A stretch of 35,390 nucleotides of DNA from an uncultured Selenomonadaceae bacterium (GCA_905236725.1 CAJOCT010000009.1:1-35390); one strand, 5' to 3'; shown: positions 23,538 to 32,636, counted from the first letter of the stretch. The notes: generated from the letters alone by a model not told the origin. A program made the numbers and translations.

Positions 23538-24290
23538 ATGGAAAGCGACGCAAAAGATATTGACATAATCGGACTTTGGAAACAGTACAAGGCGAGTAAA
23601 TCCGTCGAACTTCGCAACAGGCTTGCCGAATATTACTTGCCGTTGGTTAAAATTGTCGGCGGGCGGCTTGCCGTGAGTCTGCCGCCTCATTTGGATCGCG
23701 ACGACTTATTGAGCAGCGGCTTTTTCGGCTTGATGGACGCGATAGATCGATTCGACATCACGCGCAACATCAAATTTGAAACTTATGCGGGCGTACGTAT
23801 TCGCGGCGCGATGATTGACTATTTGCGCTCAAAAGATTGGATTCCCGTCACCATGCGTCAAAAAATTCGCAGATATGAGCAAACCGTTTATCGACTGGAA
23901 ACCGAACTTGGCAGAAGCGCGACCGATAACGAAGTTGCCGAAGCATTGGACATTTCGCTTGACGAACTGCAAATTTTGGTCAGCCAATGCAACGCGGCAA
24001 CAATTATCCCGCTGGAAGAATATCTAAAAACAGATGCGCCGGAAGCAGTCGATGCAAATCCTGCGGACACGGCGGAATTTTTTGAGTTAAAAGACACTTT
24101 GGCGCGAGCGATTGACCGACTGCCTGAAAAAGAACGTACGGTCGTTTCGCTCTATTATTACGAAGAATTGACGTTGAAAGAAATAAGTTTAATCCTTCAT
24201 CTGAGCGAGGCGCGAATTTCTCAACTGCACACAAAAGCTATTTTCCGAATGAGAAATTACCTTGCACGAATGAAAGAAACTTTTTATTGA
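23538..24290 (+). CDS. fliA: Flagellar RNA polymerase sigma factor FliA/SigD (sigma-28)
   Basis: 250 aa. Region 2 reads HLDRDDLLSSGFFGLMDAIDRFD and FETYAGVRIRGAMIDYLRSKDW (a diagnostic sigma-28/WhiG signature). Region 3 follows with RYEQTVYRLETELGRSAT, and region 4 with RLPEKERTVVSLYYYEELTLKEI plus the HTH LHLSEARISQLHTKAI. It directs late flagellar and chemotaxis transcription. I choose ATG at 23538 with GGGGTGA upstream; GTG at 23529 falls within that ribosome site. The gene order cheD-orf-fliA-...-swrB matches the end of the Bacillus fla/che operon. Confidence 0.95.
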   Translation: MESDAKDIDIIGLWKQYKASKSVELRNRLAEYYLPLVKIVGGRLAVSLPPHLDRDDLLSSGFFGLMDAIDRFDITRNIKFETYAGVRIRGAMIDYLRSKDWIPVTMRQKIRRYEQTVYRLETELGRSATDNEVAEALDISLDELQILVSQCNAATIIPLEEYLKTDAPEAVDANPADTAEFFELKDTLARAIDRLPEKERTVVSLYYYEELTLKEISLILHLSEARISQLHTKAIFRMRNYLARMKETFY

Positions 24291-24320
24291 GATAAATTTT
24301 TCGAAAGAGAGGGAGTCCGA

Positions 24321-25970
24321 ATGGCAGCACCGACTATTGGCGGATTTGATTCGGGGTATAAATATGAGTTCAGGGAAGACGGCGTATATTTGACAATATA
24401 TCCTGCCGAATCGGAATCTCTTATGTTTGAACTTTCCGACATGCGGCAGATTTTGCGAGAATGCGGCGTTATTGATTATGACGTGGCTCTTTTGTCCAGG
24501 ACAATGCGAGAGGCTTCGGGCAGGGCGCAAAAAATCGCCGAGCCGGTCGAAATGACGGAAGAAATTTTGCAGAAAATTGCCGACGGCGAGCCGGTTAATC
24601 TCAATCAAGACGAGGCTTTCGCCAGACTTATCGTCGATATAAGCCGCGACAAAATGAAAGCAACCGTCAAATACGACACGAAAAACGGCTCTAAACTCCC
24701 GACCTTTGACATGGTTATGGCGGAATTGACTGAAAAGGGCGTAAAGTTCGGAATTGACGAAGATGAAATTAAACGCGGGATCGAAAGTCTTTCGCCGTTC
24801 GTTGCCGCGCAGGGCAAACCGCCGATACCGGGCGAAAATGCTTACATCGACAGAAAATTTGATTTGGGCGTTAAAGGTCGTCCCGTCGTCGACCAATATG
24901 ATCGTGTCGATTATAAAAATTTAAATTTATTCGTCTTGGCTGAAGCAAATGAAACCCTTGCAATTCGCATCCCGCAGACAAAAGGCACGGCGGGTACGAA
25001 TGTTTTCGGCGATACCGTTCCCGCGCAAAACGGCAGACCTATCCCAATGCCCGCCGGAAAAAATACTCAAGTTGTCGGCGAAAATCAACTCATTGCGACA
25101 ATTAACGGGCAGATTGTGGACACCGGAAATAAAATCAGCGTCGATCCGCGACTTGAGATTAAAAGTTCAGTCGGTGTGGCGACGGGCGACATTGATTTTG
25201 ACGGAAGTGTTTTAATCAGCGGCGACGTTAAGCAGGGTTTTTCCGTCAAAGCGACGGGCGACATTGAAATTAAAGGCTCTGTCAACGGCGGCGAGGTCAA
25301 CGGGCGCAGTATCATCATAAGCGGCGGAATTACGGGCGCGAATCGCGGAAAAGTTCAGGCCGTCCACGACGTTCGCGCGGCTTTTGCGGAAAACGCGATT
25401 GTCGAGGCAGGACGAGATATTTATATTGCCGATGTTGCTTTACATTCGACTTTGCGGGCAGGCAAAAAAATTATCGTCGAGGGCAAGGGCGGAAAAATTA
25501 TCGGAGGTTTGACTGTTTCGGGCGAAGAAGTTTCCGCGAAAGTTATCGGCAACGATGCTTTTGTCATCACGCGCGTTTCAGTGGGCGTTGACCCGAATCT
25601 TCAAAAAGAATATCACGAGGTTTGCAAAAGTTACAAAGAAGGCAAGAAAAAACTCCTTCATATTACGCAGACTTTAAACACGCTTGCAAAAATCGACATG
25701 AGCAAACTTCCCCCCGAAAGAATGGCGCAAATTAACGCCATTACCCGTTCACAATTCCCAATCGCCGGGCAACTCAAACGCGATGAGCAAAAAATTTTGG
25801 AACTTGAAACAAAACTTTCCGAAATGAAAAACGGCAAAATTCGCGTCGACGATGTGATGTACCCCGGTGCGCGACTTTCAATAAATTCCGTCGTCAAAAA
25901 CGTTCAGGAAGAATATCGCCATTGCACGATGTCACTCAACGAAGGCGAAATTTCTCTCGGTACGTTTTAA
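24321..25970 (+). CDS. FapA family protein (DUF342)
   Basis: 549 aa. Residues about 1-190 form an N-terminal domain. From about 215 to 430 the sequence has repeating short beta units (ATGDIDFDGSVLISGDVKQGF, ATGDIEIKGSVNGGEV, GNDAFVITRVSVGVD), the beta-helix of the FapA/DUF342 family. A coiled-coil-like helical segment runs at about 435-510, then a short beta C-terminus (GARLSINSVVKNVQEEY). Vibrio FapA links glucose signalling to flagellar assembly; in many motile bacteria DUF342 genes sit next to fliA, as here. Its role here is inferred from that context. It starts 31 nt after fliA with GAGAGGGAG. Confidence 0.85.
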   Translation: MAAPTIGGFDSGYKYEFREDGVYLTIYPAESESLMFELSDMRQILRECGVIDYDVALLSRTMREASGRAQKIAEPVEMTEEILQKIADGEPVNLNQDEAFARLIVDISRDKMKATVKYDTKNGSKLPTFDMVMAELTEKGVKFGIDEDEIKRGIESLSPFVAAQGKPPIPGENAYIDRKFDLGVKGRPVVDQYDRVDYKNLNLFVLAEANETLAIRIPQTKGTAGTNVFGDTVPAQNGRPIPMPAGKNTQVVGENQLIATINGQIVDTGNKISVDPRLEIKSSVGVATGDIDFDGSVLISGDVKQGFSVKATGDIEIKGSVNGGEVNGRSIIISGGITGANRGKVQAVHDVRAAFAENAIVEAGRDIYIADVALHSTLRAGKKIIVEGKGGKIIGGLTVSGEEVSAKVIGNDAFVITRVSVGVDPNLQKEYHEVCKSYKEGKKKLLHITQTLNTLAKIDMSKLPPERMAQINAITRSQFPIAGQLKRDEQKILELETKLSEMKNGKIRVDDVMYPGARLSINSVVKNVQEEYRHCTMSLNEGEISLGTF

Positions 25971-25973
25971 TTT

Positions 25974-26008
25974 CTAATCCCTAACCACTGTCCACTAACC
26001 ACTATTCA
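25974..26008. repeat. Heptamer array upstream of the small basic protein
   Basis: Five units, CTAATCC, CTAACCA, CTGTCCA, CTAACCA, CTATTCA, in exact 7-bp phase. They begin 4 bp after the FapA stop and run directly into the ribosome site GGAGGTG at 26009. Confidence 0.9.
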
Positions 26009-26021
26009 GGAGGTGTCTTTT

Positions 26022-26354
26022 ATGGATATTGCGCCGGTAGGAATACAGATGACTTATGCCAATGCGAATAATGCGGGGCAAGTTCAGCACAACTTAAATC
26101 ACGCGGCAAACGTTCAACAGGCGGAGCAGGCGGAGAAAGAAAAAGAAGACGCAGACCTTAAACAGTCGCAAGTTCGCAATAAAGACAACGCGGAGGGCGG
26201 CAAAATTAAAGATGAGCCCGATCGTCGTGAGCGCGGCGGCGGATATTATTACAACCGTTCCAAGAAAAAAAAGCAAAACGACGGCGAAGAGGAAACTCCC
26301 GAAAAATTTGCGGTTGACCCGAAAAGAGGACGTTATCTTGACATTTCATTATGA
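26022..26354 (+). CDS. Small charged protein of unknown function next to swrB
   Basis: 110 aa, highly charged and probably disordered. It opens with DIAPVGIQMTYANANNAGQVQH, followed by a Gln/Glu/Lys helix (QQAEQAEKEKEDADLKQSQ), then a basic patch with YYYNRSKKKK. It closes with an ordered-looking VDPKRGRYLDISL. Short proteins with a similar closing motif occur beside fliA in other Firmicutes, but I do not know a function. ATG 26022 has AGGAGGTG upstream; GTG at 26013 lies within it. Confidence 0.7.
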   Translation: MDIAPVGIQMTYANANNAGQVQHNLNHAANVQQAEQAEKEKEDADLKQSQVRNKDNAEGGKIKDEPDRRERGGGYYYNRSKKKKQNDGEEETPEKFAVDPKRGRYLDISL

Positions 26355-26386
26355 ATTTTTTACCTGCATTGGACTCATAAACTAAA

Positions 26387-27583
26387 ATGATTACCGAATT
26401 GATGTTAATATTGACGGTGGTCGGCGCGGGAATTATTTTGGTCGTGTGGACCAATTCAAAAAAAAGAAAGCGCGTCGAACAGGATCGTCAGGAGGTCGCG
26501 GAATCCGCAAACGAATTTAAAATTGAGCTTGAAAAAACCGCCAACGAAATTATCGGGCGAATGGAAACGCAGGCCAATCATTTGGAAAGTTTGCTGGACG
26601 ACTCCGAAAGAAATCGCGCACAACTTGAAGGCAGAGTCACCGAACTGAAAAAACTTTTGAAACGCACGGAAAATCAATCAACCGAAATCCGCGACTTACT
26701 TGAAAGATTGGACGACGCGGTTGAAGACGTTGACGCAATGCAAAAACAAATGGACGCGATTGAGAAAAAAATAAATTCCGCAATCAACGCGCAAATCCCG
26801 AAACCTTCAGTTTTGGGCAACGTGCCGCAAATCGTGCCGCCGCCTGTTATAAATCCGCTCATTCAAGCTCAACCGATACCGCAACCCGTCATAAATCCGA
26901 TTCCCGCGCAGATTGTCACGCCGCCGCCGATTATCAGCCCGCCCGTAACGCCAGTGCAAACTCCTCCGCCGCCTGTCGAAAAAGTTGTCGAGGAAAAAAA
27001 ACCTCCCGAAGATTTTTCAAAAGTCCTGGAAAAAACCATGCAAGAAGAACCCGCGCCGAAACCCGTCAGAGTTCCCGCACCGCCGGACAGAAACTCAATC
27101 GTCCTTTCGCGCGAAATAAAAACTCCCGCAAAAGCTGTGGCGGCTGAACCTGTCAAAATCGAATCGACGCGAAAAAAAATAGAGCCGCTCGAATCAATCG
27201 CCGAAAGACAGGCGCGAGTTTTGGCAGAAAGAAAAAATCGCGCGGCAGAAAAAAAAGTCGAAACTTCCGAACGCTCGGCAGAAATTCGCAAGGCGGCGAT
27301 GGCGGCCATAAAAAACGCCGTCGAAACTGAAAAAACAATCGGAATCCCGCCTTCAACCGAAGAACTCAAGACAACCGAACGACTTCAGGCACTCAAAGAA
27401 CGCGCGGAAAATATCGCGGACAAAGTTCCCGAACCCGCACCCGTCAAGCCGGAAAATGTAAATATTCGCGAAATGCTCTTATCGGGAATGAGCGTTGAAG
27501 AAGTCGCCAGAGAAACCGGACTCGGACGCGGCGCAGTCGAACTTGTTCAGCAGATGACAAAAAAACAGCTTGAGCGAAAATAA
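26387..27583 (+). CDS. SwrB-like protein (TM, coiled coil, Pro-rich region, C-terminal HTH-like motif)
   Basis: 398 aa. One N-terminal membrane helix (residues about 4-22) is followed by a long coiled coil with heptads (about 25-130). A Pro-rich unstructured region (about 140-225) comes next, then a charged helical part. The C-terminus NIREMLLSGMSVEEVARETG plus LGRGAVELVQ is the small helical motif seen at the end of Bacillus SwrB (YlxL), which activates flagellar export-apparatus assembly. SwrB is encoded right after sigD in Bacillus, matching this position. It is much longer than Bacillus SwrB because of the Pro-rich insert. No good ribosome site is visible before the ATG. Confidence 0.75.
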   Translation: MITELMLILTVVGAGIILVVWTNSKKRKRVEQDRQEVAESANEFKIELEKTANEIIGRMETQANHLESLLDDSERNRAQLEGRVTELKKLLKRTENQSTEIRDLLERLDDAVEDVDAMQKQMDAIEKKINSAINAQIPKPSVLGNVPQIVPPPVINPLIQAQPIPQPVINPIPAQIVTPPPIISPPVTPVQTPPPPVEKVVEEKKPPEDFSKVLEKTMQEEPAPKPVRVPAPPDRNSIVLSREIKTPAKAVAAEPVKIESTRKKIEPLESIAERQARVLAERKNRAAEKKVETSERSAEIRKAAMAAIKNAVETEKTIGIPPSTEELKTTERLQALKERAENIADKVPEPAPVKPENVNIREMLLSGMSVEEVARETGLGRGAVELVQQMTKKQLERK

Positions 27584-27606
27584 GTTTTTTTGAAAATATT
27601 CAATGT

Positions 27607-27639
27607 AAAAAATCTCTTCGGCAAATCGAGGGGATTTTT
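27607..27639 (+). terminator. Terminator of the chemotaxis/fliA cluster
   Basis: Stem AATCTCTTCG (27611-27620) / CGAGGGGATT (27627-27636) with some G-T pairs and a T-rich tail. The rqcH ribosome site begins 7 nt later. Confidence 0.75.
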
Positions 27640-27658
27640 AATTTTGGGAGTGATTAAG

Positions 27659-29335
27659 TTGAATTTAGACGGATTTTCAATGCGCCCGCTGACTTTGGAA
27701 CTCAAAAAATTTTTGGTCGGCGGACGAATAGATAAAATTTCTCAACAAAATAAAGTGACTTTTACAATCACAATCAGACAGCCGGGACAAACTTTTTTGC
27801 TGAAAATTTCCGTCGCGCCGCAAAACCCCGCGATGTATTTGGTAAAAAAATCTGCGGAAAATTTGCCCGAACCGTCAACTTTTTGTATGGTTTTAAGAAA
27901 AAATCTTGAAGGCGGACGAATTGCCGAAATTCGACAGTTTGAACTCGATAGAATTATTTTTATCGACGTTGATTCAATCGGCGCGGGAGGAAAAATTCAA
28001 ACCGTTACGCTTTCTTGCGAACTCATCGGCAAATACAGCAATTTGATTTTAATTTCCGAAGAAAAAATTATTGACGCGCTGAAAAAAATCGGCACGAACT
28101 CAAGCCGCGTCAGAACTGTCCTGCCGAATCAGATTTATCAAATGCCGCCCGCTCAAAATAAATTCGATATTTTTTCTGCCGACCTCGACGAAGTTACAAA
28201 AAATTTGCAGGCGGATAAATCGATTATGAATTTTTTTCAAGGATTCGGACCGCAGACCACTCAAGAAATTATTTTTTTGTCCGAATCTGTCGGCTTAAAA
28301 AATTCTCTTGAAAAAATTCGCGAAAACTGTAAAAATCCGACGCCCTGTTTTGTCGAAGAAAATAAAAAAATTTCCGCAATCTCCGCGATTGATTTAAATT
28401 ATTTGCCCGGCGAAAAAAAATTTTTTGAAACTCTTTCCGAAATGCTCGAAACTGCCGACGAAATTATGAAAAATTTTGTCCCGCCCGATAAAGAAAAATT
28501 TTTGAAACTCATTCACAACGAACTGAAACGCGCCAAAAATAAAATTTCTGTGCTGGAAAATGAACTTGCCGCCTCCGAAAACGCCGAAGATTTCAAAATT
28601 CTTGCCGACAATCTTTCGACTTACCGTTATCAATTCAAAGACCACGCCGACGAAAAAATTTCCGTGCCGAATATTTACAGCGAGATCGGCGAAAAAATTT
28701 TAATCCCGCTCGACAAAAAAATCACAATCGCTGCCAACGTTCAAAATTTTTACAAAAAATATGACAAACTCAAGCGCGCAAAAATTTTTATCACCGAACA
28801 AATTGAAAAATGCCGCGAAGAAATTTTTTATCTTGAGAGCGTCGAACATTCTTTAAATTCCTGCGAAACTTTGGCGGAAATCGACGAAATTAAAACCGAA
28901 CTCATCGCTGGCGGATATTTCAAAGAAAATCGAAAAAAAACCGCCTCAAGCAAAAAATCCGAGCCGTTCAAATTTTTTTCGCCTGACGGGACGGAAATTT
29001 TAATCGGGAAAAATAATTTGCAGAACGATCGACTGACTTTCAAAATTGCCGCGCCTGAAGATATTTGGTTGCACACGAAAAATATCACGGGGTCGCACGT
29101 GATAATTCGCGCCGAAAATCCGAGCGACGAAACTTTATTTTTTGCCGCCGAACTTGCCGCGAAATTTTCTAAGGCGGCGGGTTCTTCAAAAGTGCCCGTC
29201 GATTACACGAAAATTAAATTTGTGAAAAAACCCAACGGCTCAAAGCCCGGTTTCGTGATTTTTACCAATCAGAAAACTGTTTACGTTGACGGAGATGTTG
29301 AGAATGGAAATGAAAATAAGATTGGCAACGCTTGA
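27659..29335 (+). CDS. rqcH: Ribosome quality control factor RqcH (NFACT family)
   Basis: 558 aa from TTG at 27659 (GGGAG 8 nt upstream). The N-terminal NFACT-N domain has CMVLRKNLEGGRI and LDRIIFID, placing Asp97-Arg98 at the exact numbers known from B. subtilis RqcH, which supports this start. A helical coiled-coil region is at about 290-345 and 380-430. The C-terminal NFACT-R domain has APEDIWLHTKNITGSHVIIR. RqcH binds obstructed 50S subunits and recruits Ala-tRNA to add alanine tails that mark stalled chains for degradation. A longer frame opens at 27590 but overlaps the terminator. Confidence 0.93.
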   Translation: MNLDGFSMRPLTLELKKFLVGGRIDKISQQNKVTFTITIRQPGQTFLLKISVAPQNPAMYLVKKSAENLPEPSTFCMVLRKNLEGGRIAEIRQFELDRIIFIDVDSIGAGGKIQTVTLSCELIGKYSNLILISEEKIIDALKKIGTNSSRVRTVLPNQIYQMPPAQNKFDIFSADLDEVTKNLQADKSIMNFFQGFGPQTTQEIIFLSESVGLKNSLEKIRENCKNPTPCFVEENKKISAISAIDLNYLPGEKKFFETLSEMLETADEIMKNFVPPDKEKFLKLIHNELKRAKNKISVLENELAASENAEDFKILADNLSTYRYQFKDHADEKISVPNIYSEIGEKILIPLDKKITIAANVQNFYKKYDKLKRAKIFITEQIEKCREEIFYLESVEHSLNSCETLAEIDEIKTELIAGGYFKENRKKTASSKKSEPFKFFSPDGTEILIGKNNLQNDRLTFKIAAPEDIWLHTKNITGSHVIIRAENPSDETLFFAAELAAKFSKAAGSSKVPVDYTKIKFVKKPNGSKPGFVIFTNQKTVYVDGDVENGNENKIGNA

Positions 29336-29828
29336 CGACGCGGAAAAAATTTTGGAAATTTATTCTTATTACGTGGAAAAAACCGCGATAAGTTTTGAAT
29401 GGACCGTGCCGACGCTTGAAAATTTTATCTTGCGAATGAAACGGTCAATGAAAAAATATCCGTACCTTGTTGCCGTGCGAGGAGAAAAAATTATCGGTTA
29501 TGCTTATGCCCACGAATTTATTTTGCGCGAGGCTTACAAATATTCTTCAGAACTGACGATTTATCTTGACAAAAATTTTCGTCGTCAAGGCGCGGGAAAA
29601 AAACTTTATTCCGAGCTGGAAAAAATCTTGCGCGAAATGGGGATTTTGAATTTGTACGCGTGTATCGGTTCTCTTGAAGTTGCGGACGAATTTTTGAATG
29701 ACGACAGCGAAATTTTTCATAAAAAAATGGGATTTCATTTTGTCGGCAGATTTAAAAAATGCGGCTATAAATTCGGGCGTTGGTACGATATGATTTGGAT
29801 GGAAAAAATTATCGGCGAACATTTATAA
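29304..29828 (+). CDS. GNAT acetyltransferase, phosphinothricin acetyltransferase-like
   Basis: 174 aa single GNAT domain. Blocks are KIRLATLDDAEKILEIYSYYVEKTAISFEW at the start (residues 3-32), the acetyl-CoA loop YLDKNFRRQGAGKKLYSELE, and HKKMGFHFVGRFKKCGYKFGRWYDMIWME near the end, as in the Pat/Bar and related families. It would acetylate a small amine; the natural substrate is unknown. The gene overlaps rqcH by 32 nt. ATG 29304 has GGAG 9 nt upstream, while ATG 29295 is too close to it; ATG 29310 is an alternative. Confidence 0.85.
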   Translation: MEMKIRLATLDDAEKILEIYSYYVEKTAISFEWTVPTLENFILRMKRSMKKYPYLVAVRGEKIIGYAYAHEFILREAYKYSSELTIYLDKNFRRQGAGKKLYSELEKILREMGILNLYACIGSLEVADEFLNDDSEIFHKKMGFHFVGRFKKCGYKFGRWYDMIWMEKIIGEHL

Positions 29829-29841
29829 AAATTTTTTTTTT

Positions 29842-29850
29842 TGCTATAAT
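29842..29850 (+). promoter_or_regulatory. Extended -10 promoter of the ABC exporter
   Basis: TGCTATAAT after a T-run, 30 nt before the ATG. No clear -35. Confidence 0.6.
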
Positions 29851-29880
29851 GCAGAAAATTTCTTATTGAGAGGCGTTTAA

Positions 29881-32082
29881 ATGAATTTCTTTGAGAAAAT
29901 AAAAAGTTTTTTTGGAATGGAAAATTCGCGCGTAAAAGTGCCGACAATTTTGCAAATGGAAGCGACCGAATGCGGTGCGGCAAGTTTGTCGATGATTTTG
30001 GCGCATTATAATTTGTGGTTGCCGCTTGAAAAATTGCGTCAGGAATGCGGCGTAAATCGTGACGGTTCAAAGGCAAGTTGCGTACTTCGCGCGGCAAGAA
30101 ATCGCGGTTGCAAGGCGAACGGTTACAAGTGGAATGCGGACAGACTCAAAGAAATCGGAGCTTATCCGCTGATAATTCACTGGGAATTTAATCATTTCGT
30201 CGTTTTGGAAGGAATCAAGGGCAAAAAAGTTTTTCTGAACGATCCTGCGATGGGGCGGCGCACTGTTGAATGGAAAGATTTTAAAACTTCTTACACGGGC
30301 GTTGCGCTTAACGTTGAGCCGGACGAAAATTTTAAGCCCGAAGGCGAACGCTACAACATTTTTAAAGCCGTCGCAGAAAAACTTGCGCAAGACAAATGGG
30401 CGGTACTTTTTGTATTGCTTTTAAATTTAGGAATGATAATTCCCGGACTTGCGTCGCCGGTTTTCAGTCAAATTTTTTTGGACGATATTTTGACAAAAAA
30501 ACACCCCGACTGGATGTTTAATTTTATGTTGGCGATGACGGTTTCATTTTTGGTTTGCGGCGCGATGAATTTTTTGCAGGCTGTAATTTTAACGCGCTGG
30601 CAGAGAAAATTAACTTTGTCGGATTCCTCAAAATTTTTCTGGCATTTACTTCGCCTGCCGATGCAATTTTTTCATCAGCGATACGCGGCGGAAGTTGCAG
30701 GTCGTGTAAACTTCAACGAATCAATCGCGGGAGTTTTGTCGGGCCCGGCGGCATTGTCAGTTTTAAATTTATTCGTCGCCATTTTTTATCTGCTCCTGCT
30801 CCTGCAATACAACGTAACTTTGACAATAATCGGCGTTGTATTTTCAAGCATCGATATAATAATTTTTTTCGCGCTCAGAAGGCATTTGACCGATTTAAAT
30901 ATGAAAATTCAGCAGGACGCGGGCAAAGGTTACGGCGTTGCGATTAACGGCTTGTCGATGATTGAGACGATAAAAGCGAACGGCAACGAAAACGATTTTT
31001 TCACGAAATGGGCAGGTTACCGCGCAAAAGTTCTCTCGGCAAGTCAAGATGTTGCACTTTGGCAAATGACCGCGACAATAATCCCGACTCTTTTGGGCGG
31101 AATTAACGGCGCATTGATAATGACGCTCGGCGGCTTTTCGATAATGGACGGCGCAATGACTGCGGGAATGTTCATGGCGTTTCAAAATTTAATGGGAAGT
31201 TTTCAAGCTCCCGTAAATGCTTTACTCGGACTCGGCTCGACTTTGCAATCGACTGAAATGCAAATGCAAAGATTAAATGACGTGCGCCGATATGAAATTG
31301 ACGATTTAAATTGCGCGGACGAAAAAGTTTCTGAAAATGTCGAAAGACTTTCGGGCGAATTGGAATTAAAAAATATTTCTTTCGGATATTCGCCGCTTGA
31401 AAAACCTCTGCTCAATAATTTCAATTTGCACATAAAGCCGGGACACTGGGTGGCAGTCGTCGGCGCGAGCGGTTCGGGCAAATCGACCGTTGCAAAAATT
31501 GTCACCGGTTTATATGAAGAGTGGAGCGGGGAAATAAAATTTGACGGAAAAATTCGCAGAAAAATTCCTCGCGCGTCGATTGTAAATTCAATTTCTGCAG
31601 TTGACCAAGATATTTTTCAGCTTACCGGCACCGTCACGGAAAATTTAACTCTGTTCGACGATTCGATAAGAAAATCTGACGTGATACAAGCCGCCAAGGA
31701 CGCTTGTATTCACGAAGATATTTTGCAACTTGACGACGGCTACGACGCAAAAGTTTCGGAAGGCGGATTAAATTTTTCCGGCGGACAGCGTCAACGCTTG
31801 GAAATTGCGCGGGCGTTGGCGACCAATCCTTCACTTTTGATTTTGGACGAAGCGACAAGTGCGCTTGACCCGATGACTGAACAAAAAATTTTGGAAAATA
31901 TCCGGCGGCGCGGTTGCAGTTGCTTAATCGTGGCTCACAGACTTTCGACAATTCGGGACGCGGACGAAATTATAATGTTACATCACGGCGAAGTTGTCGA
32001 GCGCGGCAAACATCGCGATATGATTTTGCACAACGGTCCTTATAAAAGATTGATTGAAGAACGCGAAAACGAAAACTTATAA
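29881..32082 (+). CDS. Peptidase C39-domain ABC exporter (bacteriocin/NHLP type)
   Basis: 733 aa. The N-terminal C39 cysteine peptidase has Cys31 in MEATECGAASLSMIL, His105 in HWEFNHFVVLEG and Asp121 in LNDPAMG. This catalytic triad cuts double-glycine leaders during export. A six-helix ABC membrane domain follows (about 170-455), then an ATPase with Walker A VGASGSGKST, signature FSGGQRQRLEIARAL, Walker B LLILDEATSALD and switch His in IVAHRLSTIRD. The ECGAASL and DGSKAS features are like exporters of nitrile-hydratase-leader peptides. No precursor peptide, modifying enzyme or partner ABC protein was recognised nearby, so its cargo is unknown. GAGAGG precedes the ATG. Confidence 0.92.
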   Translation: MNFFEKIKSFFGMENSRVKVPTILQMEATECGAASLSMILAHYNLWLPLEKLRQECGVNRDGSKASCVLRAARNRGCKANGYKWNADRLKEIGAYPLIIHWEFNHFVVLEGIKGKKVFLNDPAMGRRTVEWKDFKTSYTGVALNVEPDENFKPEGERYNIFKAVAEKLAQDKWAVLFVLLLNLGMIIPGLASPVFSQIFLDDILTKKHPDWMFNFMLAMTVSFLVCGAMNFLQAVILTRWQRKLTLSDSSKFFWHLLRLPMQFFHQRYAAEVAGRVNFNESIAGVLSGPAALSVLNLFVAIFYLLLLLQYNVTLTIIGVVFSSIDIIIFFALRRHLTDLNMKIQQDAGKGYGVAINGLSMIETIKANGNENDFFTKWAGYRAKVLSASQDVALWQMTATIIPTLLGGINGALIMTLGGFSIMDGAMTAGMFMAFQNLMGSFQAPVNALLGLGSTLQSTEMQMQRLNDVRRYEIDDLNCADEKVSENVERLSGELELKNISFGYSPLEKPLLNNFNLHIKPGHWVAVVGASGSGKSTVAKIVTGLYEEWSGEIKFDGKIRRKIPRASIVNSISAVDQDIFQLTGTVTENLTLFDDSIRKSDVIQAAKDACIHEDILQLDDGYDAKVSEGGLNFSGGQRQRLEIARALATNPSLLILDEATSALDPMTEQKILENIRRRGCSCLIVAHRLSTIRDADEIIMLHHGEVVERGKHRDMILHNGPYKRLIEERENENL

Positions 32083-32088
32083 AAAAAT

Positions 32089-32112
32089 TCCTCCTTCGCG
32101 GAGGATATTTTT
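32089..32112 (+). terminator. Terminator after the ABC exporter
   Basis: Stem TCCTCC (32089-32094) / GGAGGA (32100-32105), 5-nt loop TTCGC, then TATTTTTT. Confidence 0.8.
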
Positions 32113-32148
32113 TGACGAGATATTATCAGCATTGAAAGGAGAATTTTT

Positions 32149-32619
32149 TTGTCAGTAGAAAAAGTTAAAAAATTTTTTGCCGAACTCGGCGAGCCTGAAA
32201 AAGTCGTTGAGTTTAACGAATCGACGGCAACTTCGGAAGAGGCGGCAAGTGTTTTGAATTGCGAAGTCGGGCGGATTGCAAAAACAATTTCGGTCTTTGC
32301 GGACAAAAAACCGATTTTAATTTTGCTCGGCGGCGATATGAAACTTGATAACAAAAAATTTAAAGCTCAATTCGGCACACGTCCAAAGATGATTCCGATT
32401 GAAGAAGTCGAAAATTTTATCGGGCATGCAGTCGGCGGAGTTTGTCCTTTCGCGGTAAATGACGGCGTAAAAATTTTTCTCGACGAATCTTTGAAGCGTT
32501 TTGATTTCATTTACCCGGCGGCGGGCTCGTCCAACAGCATCGTTAAAATAAATCTGATTGAGCTTGAAAAATATATTAAGTCGGCGGGCTGGGTTGACGT
32601 GGCTAAATTGAAAACGTGA
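32149..32619 (+). CDS. YbaK/EbsC family aminoacyl-tRNA deacylase
   Basis: 156 aa single YbaK domain, a trans-editing enzyme fold that clears mischarged tRNA (often tRNA-Pro). Family blocks are EVGRIAKTISVF with the conserved Lys, ILILLGGDMKLDNKKFK, the long HAVGGVCPFAVNDGVKIFLD, and AAGSSNSIVKI. The start is TTG at 32149, with AAAGGAG at 32135-32141 and a 7-nt spacer. There is little room for a promoter after the upstream terminator. Which mischarged amino acid it acts on is not decided by this sequence. Confidence 0.9.
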   Translation: MSVEKVKKFFAELGEPEKVVEFNESTATSEEAASVLNCEVGRIAKTISVFADKKPILILLGGDMKLDNKKFKAQFGTRPKMIPIEEVENFIGHAVGGVCPFAVNDGVKIFLDESLKRFDFIYPAAGSSNSIVKINLIELEKYIKSAGWVDVAKLKT

Positions 32620-32636
32620 AAATCTTTTTTTCTTAA

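Noticed and set aside
29829-29880. A double-glycine precursor peptide gene before the ABC exporter
   Set aside because: Only an A/T-rich promoter region fits in this gap; no reading frame with a leader motif is present there or after the exporter.
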